Assembly (NCBI RefSeq): GCF_932526225.1
Contig: NC_064044.1
Span: forward strand, 9,474,801 to 9,538,800
From: Nematostella vectensis
Lineage: Eukaryota; Cnidaria; Anthozoa; Actiniaria; Edwardsiidae
DNA length: 64,000 nt
Direction: 5' to 3'
Shown: positions 22,657-34,100 of the stretch, piece by piece
How positions within the stretch are numbered: the stretch's first letter is position 1
Layout: the number at the start of each line of letters is the position of its first letter
Position numbers and translations under genes: made by a program
Notes under the pieces: model-generated
The model's database searches: none
What the model saw: only the letters and a program-made list of their open reading frames with translations
Told to the model about the DNA's origin: nothing

Positions 22657-23271
22657 TTTAATTCGCGTGTGACATATTTATACAAGCCAAACGTCACAGA
22701 TAAGGTTTGAAAATATCTTTTGGACAAATATTGATTGTTGTCTAATTTTTAAATTTTGCTGTTCCATATAGGATTTTATCAATATTGTTACATTTTTGAG
22801 ATGCAAAACTATAAATATAATTCATAAAGATAAGAAATTATACCATTTTATTTCCTTACGCTTGAATTGTTGTTTTTTTTCTTCTATTTTGAGATGATTA
22901 CCAAAGCCCACTTAACCAATTAATTATCAAGACTAATAAGAATTATGTGGCAACAAACTAAATTGTATATAGCTTATAAATCACGAACAATGCTTCCTAA
23001 GAGAGGGTTGGCCCTCTCAAATAAAATCATTTATGAGAGCTTAAATTTTTACAATAAAAATACGATTATTATTGTTTGTAATCATTATAATAATTGTAAA
23101 ACCATTATATCGTTATTTGATAAAGTATCTATCGTGCTAGTTGCTTTGAAAAAGTAAAAAAATGAAATATAAGTGCAGGCTACTTTCTAATGAAAAAAAG
23201 TACTCGCTGATCCTCTTTTTTTTTTTTTTGCTTTGCTCATTCAATCGGAGAATTTTCTCTCCATTTCAATG
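22657..23271. other. AT-rich intergenic sequence
   Basis: No gene is supported. An AATAAA occurs near 23020 but cannot be tied to a transcript. Confidence 0.4.
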
Positions 23272-23439
23272 TAGGGGCGTAGGCGAGGGGATGGCCTAGC
23301 CCCCCCCCCCCCCCCCCCCCCCCCCCCTTCTAGCAGCCAAAATACAGTGAATGTATGAGGCATTATCTAAAACACAAGAGACAATGCCTTGAACAGGCGT
23401 TTTGGGCCCCTCCTGTTAAAAATCCTGGCTACGCCGCTG
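23272..23439. mobile_element. MITE family A copy
   Basis: Begins TAGGGGCGTAGGCGAGG, has a long C run, TTCTAGCAGCC, a TTTTGGGCCCC segment, and ends CCTGGCTACGCCGCTG. Colinear with the copy at 11616-11781. Confidence 0.82.
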
Positions 23440-24450
23440 AGAAAAGTCCATTATACAATAAAAACCCGCGTATAAGAACCAAGGATTTTTCAATATGTTT
23501 TCTTTATAGATCGGGGTACCTTTTAACAAATCAGGGTGCCTAGGTTCTTCAATTGGTTCTTAGTTTTTCATCTACACTGTGCAATAATAAACTTACTAAC
23601 CTCGACCGTTCGGTCATTACGGTTATTCTCGCCGAAGACGGCTCATGCAATTATGATACTTTTTGAAAAAAATCACTCGTGCAAATTAATCCCGAATGGA
23701 ACTCGAAACTGTATGATTATCTATTCTAATAATTCATTGTGTATTATAATTTTATATACACTAAAAATAAAGAACATCCTTTAGAACATTTGCAGCCTTA
23801 AAATTCTTAAAAAATAAGAACGCCTCAGCCTCAACTGGAGTGTGGTCTATCACAGCAAGAAACAAGCAAAATCGTAAGCTGTTGGTCATGTGGTAGCTTT
23901 GGCGACGCGGACGGAAGTGAAAGCAAAACCGATCTAGACATTGCTGATTCGAAAGCTGCATGCGGTTGTTTTACTTTCGCACTCTTAAAGATATACATGA
24001 AAAGCATTCAAGGAGTAAATGAGCCATTAATACAATGAGATTTCTTTCTAGCAGGTAAATCGACCGAACGCTTCAGCTTGAGCACATTTGTAGATTTTAT
24101 CGCGACACTTAGCATTCGCCATACAAGTCTGGCACTGTTCCTTTAAAAGCCATTCCAATCCCCGTCTTCATCCCCCTTCATCGAAACCTCCTTTTTAGCC
24201 TAAAATAAGATATCTCTTATGAATACTAAGAAAATACCCAGAACGTCCCAGCAAAGCAACAATAATCAATTTTTATACCCTTGAATGCAATCTTTTGGAT
24301 TGTTGCTTATTTTTCTCCGATAAATACGCATGTGACTGCCCAAACCAATGTCATCACTATAATAAGAATGTAACGCAAGAACGCCCCGTAACACAACACC
24401 ACTTCACAATGATCCGAACCCTCGTGGCTTTAAAACCGGAACCAGTTTTG
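23440..24450. other. Intergenic sequence, nothing recognised
   Basis: Short frames on both strands have no domain signatures. No RNA gene was seen. Confidence 0.4.
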
Positions 24451-24518
24451 TTTTGAAATTTAAATTGAAAAAAGAAATACTACTTATTGCTGAAGCATTT
24501 GGGCGAGAGGCTTTGAGA

Positions 24519-24640
24519 TTTCGCTTTCATTTTATCTATTCAACACCAGCGATAAGACTGAACCGTGACGTAATTCACTTTCGATTCTCAGAAATGACAA
24601 CGCGGAAGCCCTTGTTGCGTTTCTTTGAAAACTATAAATA
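24519..24640 (+). promoter_or_regulatory. IRF-a proximal promoter: ISRE, CRE, IRF site, TATA box
   Basis: In order: TTTCGCTTTC at 24519-24528 (reverse of GAAAGCGAAA, a full GAAANNGAAA IRF site); TGACGTAA at 24566-24573 (CREB/ATF type); TTTCGATT at 24579-24586 (reverse AATCGAAA, the AANNGAAA core); and TATAAATA at 24633-24640. A start near 24665 would give a 5' UTR of about 140 bases before the ATG at 24803. The sites are seen directly; their function is inferred. Confidence 0.6.
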
Positions 24641-24802
24641 CAAAAACTTACATTGCAAGCTGTTTTCGCGTATATCACCCCAGATCTAAAACCTAGCGAG
24701 ACACTTGCTAAAACCTAGCTCTAGCTAGGCACTCAAAACATCGACTCAAGACAAGATTCCGACTTTGTTTTTAGCTGAACACTGTATTTACCGTCATATC
24801 AA

Positions 24803-25193
24803 ATGCTGAACATGCCGGTCGAGAAGTTACGGCTTCGTCCTTGGTTGGAGAGTATGCTCGATTCTGGTAAAATTCCCGGCGTTACATGGGTCGAACGAAG
24901 AAACAAGGTGTTCAAAGTATCGTGGAAACACGCTTCAAGGCATGGATGGGAGCTCGATAAAGACGCTTGCATCTTTCGTGCATGGGCAGTTCACACTGGT
25001 CGCTTTAGACAAGGCCTCGATAAGCCGGATCCTCGAAGATGGAAGGCGAATTTCAGGTGTGCGCTGAATGCATTGCCCGATATAAAAGAGTTGCCAGGTC
25101 GAGCTGTAACCCGTGGGAATAACGCCTACAAAGTCTATCAAATGCTACACTCGAGTAAGAAACCGGACAAGAGCAACAACAAAAAAAGCGAAG
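24803..25193 (+). CDS. IRF: IRF-a exon 1: DNA-binding domain
   Basis: Starts MLNMPVEKLRLRPW and ends after KSNNKKSE with phase 1 at donor G|GTATTA. Open-frame continuation to 25273 (a hydrophobic stretch) is intron read-through, because the IRF-b DNA-binding exon ends in the same phase at the same place. Confidence 0.93.
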
Positions 25194-28100
25194 GTATTAT
25201 TATTTTTTTTATGATTTTCATTTTATTAATACCTTTTATCAACTTATCCGATTACCCTTTTTTAGGTTACTGATACTCCATTTCTTACAATTTAGCCGTA
25301 AATTTAGCGATCTATTTTGCAAATATTTTGTCTAGCTTATAATTCACATAGTTATTATCCACGCATTCTAAAAAAGACTTTAAACATATGATTAAAAAAA
25401 TGTAGTCAGTTGGCCCTGGTGATGAGCGATAAATCAGTTGTAACTCTAGATTTATGTAATAACAGATGGGAAAAGTCAGCGAACTCTTCAAAGAGAGAAG
25501 TTCCGAGAACTAGGGTGGAAGAAAAGGGTGAGCCCTAAGGTTAACTCGTTTTGGACGCTCTTGGCGGGAAATCAAAAGGTGACCGCGCAGCCTAGAAAGG
25601 CCCGGGGAAAAGTTACCAGTAATATATAGATTTAGGCACTGCCTAAAAGCGGAGCCAGTATAAACACCTTTTGTGTTGACTTATCAAAGGTATTATTGGG
25701 GGATCTAGGATCCTGCTCTCTACTGAGATTTATTTATTATACCAACCAAATGGATCCAGGCCTTATTCAATAATTTAAATTATGCAGTACATCAAAGTTA
25801 ACAAACACAATTCCTGGTGTGGATATGGCTGTCAAAGTTGTCAAGAGTCTAACGGTAAATTCTTATGTCCCGTCATAGAAGTTCCATTATGAATATCTTT
25901 TTTTTAATCAAAACAATACTCCCACAAGCTTTGCCCTGTGCAGAAAATGTCATGGATGTAACAGCATTCCAAAGATTCGAAATAATATATTTAGACTGTT
26001 TAGATGCCATACTGTGATTTTTATGTATTGATTTAGTGGCAATTCTCTCCTTCACTGGACCGAATATTCAGAAAAATGTCTGGAAATTAAAATCCAAAAA
26101 TATATCTCCTTTCATGCATTACATATTGGTGCACCCCACTTTACCATATAGTGGCCTTGTTGTTGGTGGCCTACTCCCAAATGAATGCAATGAAGAAAAA
26201 ACAGATTGAAAATGCTAACTTCTAATTTCAAACCAAACCCTTTCATTGATCTATGTTTGGGGTAGAGAGGAATCAAAGAATATCAATTGACTAAAAAATA
26301 ATCGACGGGAGAGGAGATAAAAAGTGAATTGACTCAACTTGAAAGGTTTGGTAAAAAAAATATAACAGTAATGAAAATAATTTGATTGAGCATTTCTTGA
26401 CATTTCCCCTTTCCCATTATCTTAACCCTTTCACCACCACAGGCCTCTAAAGAGGCCATGTCTTTGTTATCCAAGCTATGTGAACAGAATTCTATTATTG
26501 AAAAAGAACAAGGTTGTTGCTAGTGTTATAAAGTTTAAGTATCTTGCCCTTAAAAACCCTTCCCCTTAACACATTGACCCCTCAACCGGCCTGTACCGGC
26601 TTTGAGAAGTACCCAGAACCCCAAAAATTCATAAATGCAAAATAAACACAACAAGATGAAGATACTCAGGCATCAGTCTAAGGGATAAATGGTCTTGCAT
26701 ATATGCATCCAACCAAGGTGTTGGCATCTACTCTTAAGCCAAATAATAGCACAGGTTCTTTGACAAATCTCAATTCGAACAAGGAGAGAAAAGCAGAATC
26801 ACCCCTCTCAATAAAACGCTCAAAATACCACACAAGGGAGAGAGATCAGCAAACACAGCTCAAGACACAAATAGATACCTTTATTCTGATCCTCCAGGTA
26901 CATTTCCATGGCCTCAAAACCCAATGTCCACTCCTTGAAGGATTGTACAACCACAAAGATGTCTTTACGTATTGCAAAGCATTCTGGGAGATCCAGGGGG
27001 AAATTCACGAGGGGAGGGGCAGTCAACACCCCTCTCCCCAAAGTCAGATGGTTTTTTATAAGTCTTTTCACCCCGAAGCCAAAGAAATCAATTCCAGGTC
27101 ATACAGACCCAGAATAGCAGTGTAACAAATTTTGGAATCAATTTGGTTTCAGAAAAGACAGCATTTAGGAGAGCTGTGGTGATTCATTAGAAAATTATTT
27201 TCTCGTCCAGGCAAAGCCAAACAAGAAAAAATCATCATGAATCCACCTTTGCTTGCCAATATCCATAAGCAAAGCACTCAATTACGCCCCAAAAGACTTC
27301 ATTATGTCCTGAGACACTCTCCTTATATGCTCATAGCTGTATTTTTGATGAAAATAAGCAACCATCAACTTGTGCTGGCTTCAGCACAACGACGAGGGAT
27401 TAAAAGTGGGGACTGCAAAGCACTGTTGGAAAGCTTGGATACCGCTGACTAGGTGCAGCTGTGTTTGACTTTTACGGGCTGTATAAAGCTCAGAATAGGA
27501 GGGGAGGTATCTGTTTTCAGTCTGTAAATTTTGTAAATTCAGCTCAAAAAAAGCCTGGAGTCAATGGGTTAATAAAAGTTCCATTAATGTACATTTGTAA
27601 AGCTACATTCTGACAAGCTTTGTTCTTGCGAAGAACAATGGATGAAACAGGATTTCAAAGATGGAATATAGTGTCAGACACAATTTTAGATAAGATGTAA
27701 TGCTGAAGATTTAATGTACCATTTTAAGTGGTGATTTTCCATCCCCATGGGAATTAATATCTACAAATATACATCCAGTAATGCATTATATTTTGGCGTT
27801 TTGAGAAACCTGGATCTAACTATTCCAATGAAATAAATCTAAAAATCTAAAATAAATGTAATGGGCAAGAGACTTGGAAAGAAAATCCCAAAAAGAAAAT
27901 ATAAGTGAAAGTTATAAATGAAAATTTCTAATTTAAAAATCAAATCTGTTTATTTTTGTTGTAGAGGGGAAATAGTAAAGAGCATCAATTGCATAAAAAT
28001 AGTCAACAGGGAGAAGAAAAAGGAAGAAAATATAATAACAATAATGTGATAATTATATTCAGTAATTTTCTAAAATATCCCCTTTCCCATTATCTTTAGG

Positions 28101-31100
28101 TTGATAGAAAACTATTTTCTTTACAGATTTATTATTTAAAAAGCAAAAGTTTGTTTTTAGTTTTATATTATATAAGTATCTTGTTCTAAAAAAAACCTAT
28201 GAGTGTGTACTGCTGAATCACATAGTTATGAACTAGTCATTTGCAACCCCTCCCTTATGGTCCTGCAGAAGTCAGGGGTTAATGTGGGGTTTTAGACCAC
28301 TTTTTAACCAGAATATTTCAAGAGGGGTGGTGGTATTGACTGTTTTTGACTCTTAACTTGGAAACAGGCTTTTATTAAAGTTTAATCCCCCACCCTTCCC
28401 TGGGACCATGGGTGTGGGGGTATCAAATGACTAGTGAATAAGAACATCCTACTGTTCTCTTCAAGACATGATTTTTAATTCTCATGTCTTCCAGTCTTTA
28501 GCATTCATCTTGGCCCTCAGGTAGTTCCTGGTTCATAAAAGAGTGAAAACAATTATTTATTATTTCTTTCAAAACAATCTTTTTATCAAGCCATTTATAA
28601 TCTAACTAATTTTCCACAACTATTTGAAAAAAATAAACACATCGATGCAAGATGCAGACAATAACAACAATACATATTGAAAATAGGGTTTTTTTTATCC
28701 TCGGTAAGGAAAATTTCTCTTGTAAGTTGAAAAAGCTGCTGTATCTTCTAAGGATATGTATCTTCTTAGGACTAAGAGCACAGGATATAAAGACAAGAAC
28801 GGTCTTCTTTAGCAGTATTTGACAAATGCAACACGATATTGGTTAGCCTTAATGAAATATCTCAACACAATCAATCTGCCCTGAAGAAGTCTTATTAAAG
28901 ACGAATTCCAGTTTTTGTTGTATCGTATTTTATTCAACAAAATCAAGAATATAGATAAAACGAAGAATGTCAAAACAAAACCTGTTATGCTCAAATAATT
29001 TGATTACTAAGTTAAGTACTCGCATTCTCAAAGCATACAAAAAGGACAACAAAAAGCCTAATAACTTTTATATCCTCAATAGACAATACAAATCGTCGTC
29101 CGAAACTCACCTTGCATTGTTTTTTTTTGGTCGCTTTCTTGTGGTTCTGTTCGCTTTTCAATGTGAACTGTTACTTGCTTAAATTTACTAGCTAAAACCA
29201 GATAAATCTTGGCGTGAATGAATGTTAGTAGATCTCCTCTAGTTGACTTTATCCTTAAGTCACAAAATTTGAGGCAAAATAAATAATCATCGCATAATCG
29301 ACAAGAACTTTTTCCCTTGCTCCGTGCTTGTATTTAGTCGCCATTCCGGGGCCGAGTGGGGCCTGGGAGTCACGCGGCTGACTTACTGGCTGGCTGGCTG
29401 GCTGTGGCTGGCTGGCGAGTGACACCACAGGGTACCCGCGCGATGACCACAAAAACCAAGTCGCATACCTATACCATATTTCTATGCCTATGGGGCTACG
29501 CGCGCGGCCTGCGGCCGCGCTTAGCTCCGCTAAAATCCATTTTATATGAATTAAAACAACATTAATACAAGAAAACAACCTTTTTTTATCCATATTTTTT
29601 GGTCATTTTCCGTTTTCCTATAGTCAAACCTGATTTGAAATAAGTGTATCCCCACACCAACAAACAGAAAGACACACAAGCCATCCAAAGAGAAGGCCCC
29701 CAAATATCTCCCGAAATTTCGATGTGCTCGCAGTTTTCGGCTAATGCTCGCATGCTCGCCCACTTTTTCCGTCGTGTTCGCATTGAATTTTTCGATGTGC
29801 TCGCTGCTCTAAAAATGCTCGGTCTCGCATAAAAAAACAGGGTGCTCGCAAGCTTGCAATATAGTGCCCGCCAAAGACCATTCGGGGCCATAAAGAGGAT
29901 TGCTTTCCAAAAGGGTATAGTCGTATATGCATAATGTTTGACCCCCATCTAGGGTTGCAATAAACACACTTCTTTTAAAAACAGAAGAACATGAAATTAT
30001 TTTTTTGATACAATATAAAACTGACTTAGTATGATAATTGAATCGACATTAACATTGTAGGAAAACCATCTCCAAGCAACTGCAGCCGGACGCTGGTCAC
30101 TAGAGCGCGGGCGCATGTTCGTCGCAGGTCCACGGAAGAAACCAAAGAGTGTGTTATCAGAAAGGTCTGTGACTCTGCTGTTTATGTACTCGTGGTTTGC
30201 AAAAATGAATTAAAGACTAGGGAATAACTATGAATTGTTTCGGTGGGGAGTTCGGCTTGAAAATGGGACCATTTACTATTAGTAGCAGTATTAGCACGTA
30301 ATTTAACACGTACAAGTAGCTCCGCCAAATTCAGCATACTCGCACTAGACACATTGCCGTGCAGTCTTTGAAATATTGGGGGGGAGGGGGGGGCACAAAA
30401 CAGAAACATTGAGAAAATATTAGGGGCACAGCCTCGCCTCCACTGGTCATTTCTTTATATTTTATTTAAATATCCAGGGTGAGGCACGTGCCCCCAGTGC
30501 CCCACACCCTGCTGTGGCCCTAAGACATTCTCGTCTTCAGCGCTGCCCCATCCTTTTTGTCAGAAATCGAAAGTAACCCCAAATAGAAAAAAAAAACTAG
30601 TTTTTTTCGACGCTAAAGATTCCCGATAATGAGCTCCGGCCAGAACCTTTTATTCAAATTTATTCAACTCTAATTTCCCCAGAGTACCCTGCGCGCTAGG
30701 CATGTGTAGATTGTGCTAGTAAATTTGGGAAAAGTTGCTTGAAAATATGGCCAAAAGTTGCTTTAAAGTTGCTAATATATCCAAAAGTTGCCAACAGAAA
30801 TTAAAAAAGTTGCTGGCTCTCTAGAGTCGTCTGTTCTAGATAAATGCTCAAAACATATTTCTTTGCTTGTTTTTATTTCAACAATTTTCCAATCATTAAA
30901 ATATGTTTAATTAATCAATAAAATATAAATACATTTGTCAATCAATCTCAGCAATTTATAGGATACGTATTTTCTAGTAAATTTTCTAACTAGTCAAAGT
31001 TCACTTGGATAGTCATCATGTTATTGAATACAGTATATACATCATATATAATATATGATCACGTCTTGCTACACGCATTGCAACGTAAACTACCTTTCTC

Positions 31101-34100
31101 CGCTACAAAATGCTGTTTTGGAAACTCGATGAGTTCGATGCGCTTGTGGGTTTAAATTTGCCCCAGCGTCCTTTGCCATCTCGATATAACCGCCGGATAA
31201 AAAACGCTCGTTATAATAGAAAACGAATAACGACTGTCTAGGACCAGTTTTAGATGAAATAACGAACTTTTTGATGGTTTGGATCGATTTTTTTACCAAT
31301 TTGTTGCTCAAAAGTTGCCAAGAAAGGCAAAAGTTGCCCTAGGTTGCTGGTCCTTTGACAAGTTGTTCAAAACGCCAAACATATGCCTACTGCGCGGCCT
31401 GTCACAGGACACCACAGGAAACCCGATGATACACTACAACAGTGCCATGCACTGTTGTTTTCATCATCAAAAATATTTTGAATAATATGATCTAGAGACA
31501 GATTGTGACTTTAAGACTTTATAATGTAAATGCCTAATGGAGCAAATGGTGCAATGCAACCAGGAAATTAGCCCCTTAAAAATGAAAAACAATGGCATAT
31601 CAAGAAAATTAAGCCCAAAATTGTCCGGTTTTTGCCAAACGCGGTCACTTCCATATAAGGAAACTAACATATACCTTATTTGGAAAATGCATGATTCTTG
31701 TAATTTTTGAGGTGAGCGTACCCCAGGGGCTTCGTAGACTTTGTGACTTGTAACCAGAAGAGAAAAACAGTTACTGTGACCATCTTTAGTTAGTTGAGAA
31801 GGTCCCTGAAAAGAAACTAAGTTTCCTCGGTACCAGACCCCCAAAACGACAACGTTTTCTTCATATTACCTTTTTTTTTTCTCGCCTCTATAGAAAACAA
31901 TCAAACTCAAGGAGCCGCTTCCGTTGCCTATGCCAACCAAGCCCCCAATCCAGGCGCACTTCACGTATTGGCCGATATACCCAGTAATTGCGCATGCGCA
32001 TCTCAAAGATCACGATTATCTGACCACGTGGTACGATCCTAGACCGGAAATGAAAGGTACCTGTGTTTTGTTGATTGTTTTTCCTGATAACAACCCGGAC
32101 AGTGCAAGACCCTTTTTATAAGAGATTACCGGAAAGGTTGATACTTTATGGGTCTCTCTTAATGCAGATATCGGGGTGATGACGTCATACACAGAGATTA
32201 AAGTAGAGCCATCCTCTCCGACTTCCACGTCACGTGACAACGTTCAGGTAAATTTAGCTCGCCACCTTAGCACTTTGTCTACCCTATTTACTGGCGCATA
32301 GCTGGGCGCGGACGTAACTTTGTAGCTAAAGTAGAAAATAGCCTAACAATTTATGTTCCTACCGCCCGTCTAGCTCACATTTTATTTATTGTATTTATCT
32401 CTGGCATATGGATTAGCCCTTATAGCTTTTCCTTTTTCCCAGATCACTGAAGTTGACAAGGTTCCCCTAAGAGATGTAAAACAAGGTAAGCGGCCAACGC
32501 GTAGTTGTCCGGTTTTGTTGTAGTTATTGTTATGGATCAATGTTATTGATAATATGCCTAATATTACCTGATGCACGCGAATATGCTTTGGGATTGATAT
32601 ATCTTTATTAACAGTAAATTTATCTTCTTCCCCTTTAAACTGGATATTCGCAAAATTCATATAATATAAGAGCGCTGTTCTGAAACTTTAGTTAACATCT
32701 ACTAATCAATCTAACTTTTCATCATAGAGAGAGAGGTTCCCAGCGATGAAGAAATCGTCGACGTAAGTTTGTACAGCATTTGTTATGGGCGGATTTTGAG
32801 CCATACTATATTTTTATCAGCTAACTTTTCAGGAAAATCCACAACTGAGTTTGCCTTATCACCCGTGTTCGATGGCCTTCCCGTCTCTTTGGAGATTACC
32901 GGACCCTCTTATATAATTAGCCTCCTTCGCAGGCATTCCCGCTTTTGTCCCCCTCTTACATTAGCTGTTCATATCAATCAATGGGTGTCGTTTTTCTTTT
33001 TCTAAATGGTGTAAAATAGGCTGGGCGACCACGCGGTTCAAACGCCTTTTTTTTCTTTTAATTGCGGCCTGCAAAATCGTCAACGCAAAATCGTCCTGCA
33101 AAGTCAACGTGAATTCATGCAAGTTTCGATGCAATTCGAGGCGTACACGTGGACTCTCAAATAATGTGCTATTGTCCTAAAAAGAAATTGACCGAGCTAG
33201 CTCGAAAAACGACAGCTTTCAAAACAAAATTGAGTGCTCACCACAGGTAACCCGCTGGGCTGTTCCGGTTCATTCCTGGTTTTGTAATGCTAAGAGACGC
33301 GTATAATATATCTGTTGATTTTCTTTTCATTATTTTACAGTTAGTGGATAGCATGTCACGTGACAGTGAATGTAGCTCGCCAAAGTGTGACTCGATCTCT
33401 TCATATGAAGATTTCAGTGTCGACATGAGAGACCCAAGTAAGTTAAAGGGCCATCGTCAGCCACACCTTTGTTATTTTCACTTATGGAAGGCACATAATG
33501 TGAGAAAATCTCGAAATAACCATCTGAAAACAAAGTTTTTCACTCCATTCATTACCAAATTTAATCGATGGAAATGGTTGCTTTCACATACTTGGTATTA
33601 TACTAGGGTGACAACATGATGGCGAATGACACAGAGACGCCTTTCAACCCTTGTGATTTGTTTTGTTTATGCACCCAAGCAATTTCTTCCCCATTCCAGC
33701 ACCTCCTCCCCTTCCACCATCACCCCGAGACCACCCCTTCCCAATTGAATCTCTTGATTGATTGATCGATTGATTGATTGATTGATTGATAAACACTATG
33801 AAAACAAATTGATTGATTGGTCGGTCGGTCAATCAATTTATAAAAAAATCATTTATTTATAGAGGGTGAAACAATAATATTATACCAAGAGAGCATAAGA
33901 TAAGAGAGGGACACTTTGGTATTACCCGAGCGCAATGTCGATTCCGTATCTGGCTATTTTTAGTAACCACCACCCCACCACTGCGCGTAAGGATTTGCTC
34001 CTTTTATTTTGTCCCACAACCCTGCGGGTTGCGTGTTGTTGTTTTGCCAACTCGATAGGAATAAAAAGAGATCATGTAAAATAACTCGGAGGATGAAAAC

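Noticed and set aside
25194-25273. Hydrophobic C-terminal segment as a membrane anchor on IRF-a
   Set aside because: It follows a good GTATTA donor and IRF-b splices at the same phase and position, so it is intron read-through.
26703-27125. 140-codon frame in IRF-a intron 1
   Set aside because: No recognised domain. It lies inside a TTAA-flanked repeat element and lacks splice-compatible continuation.
29350-29520. GC-rich patch as a CpG-island promoter
   Set aside because: Short and made largely of GGCTG and GCGC repeats within an intron; no splice donor or initiator supports a transcript start.
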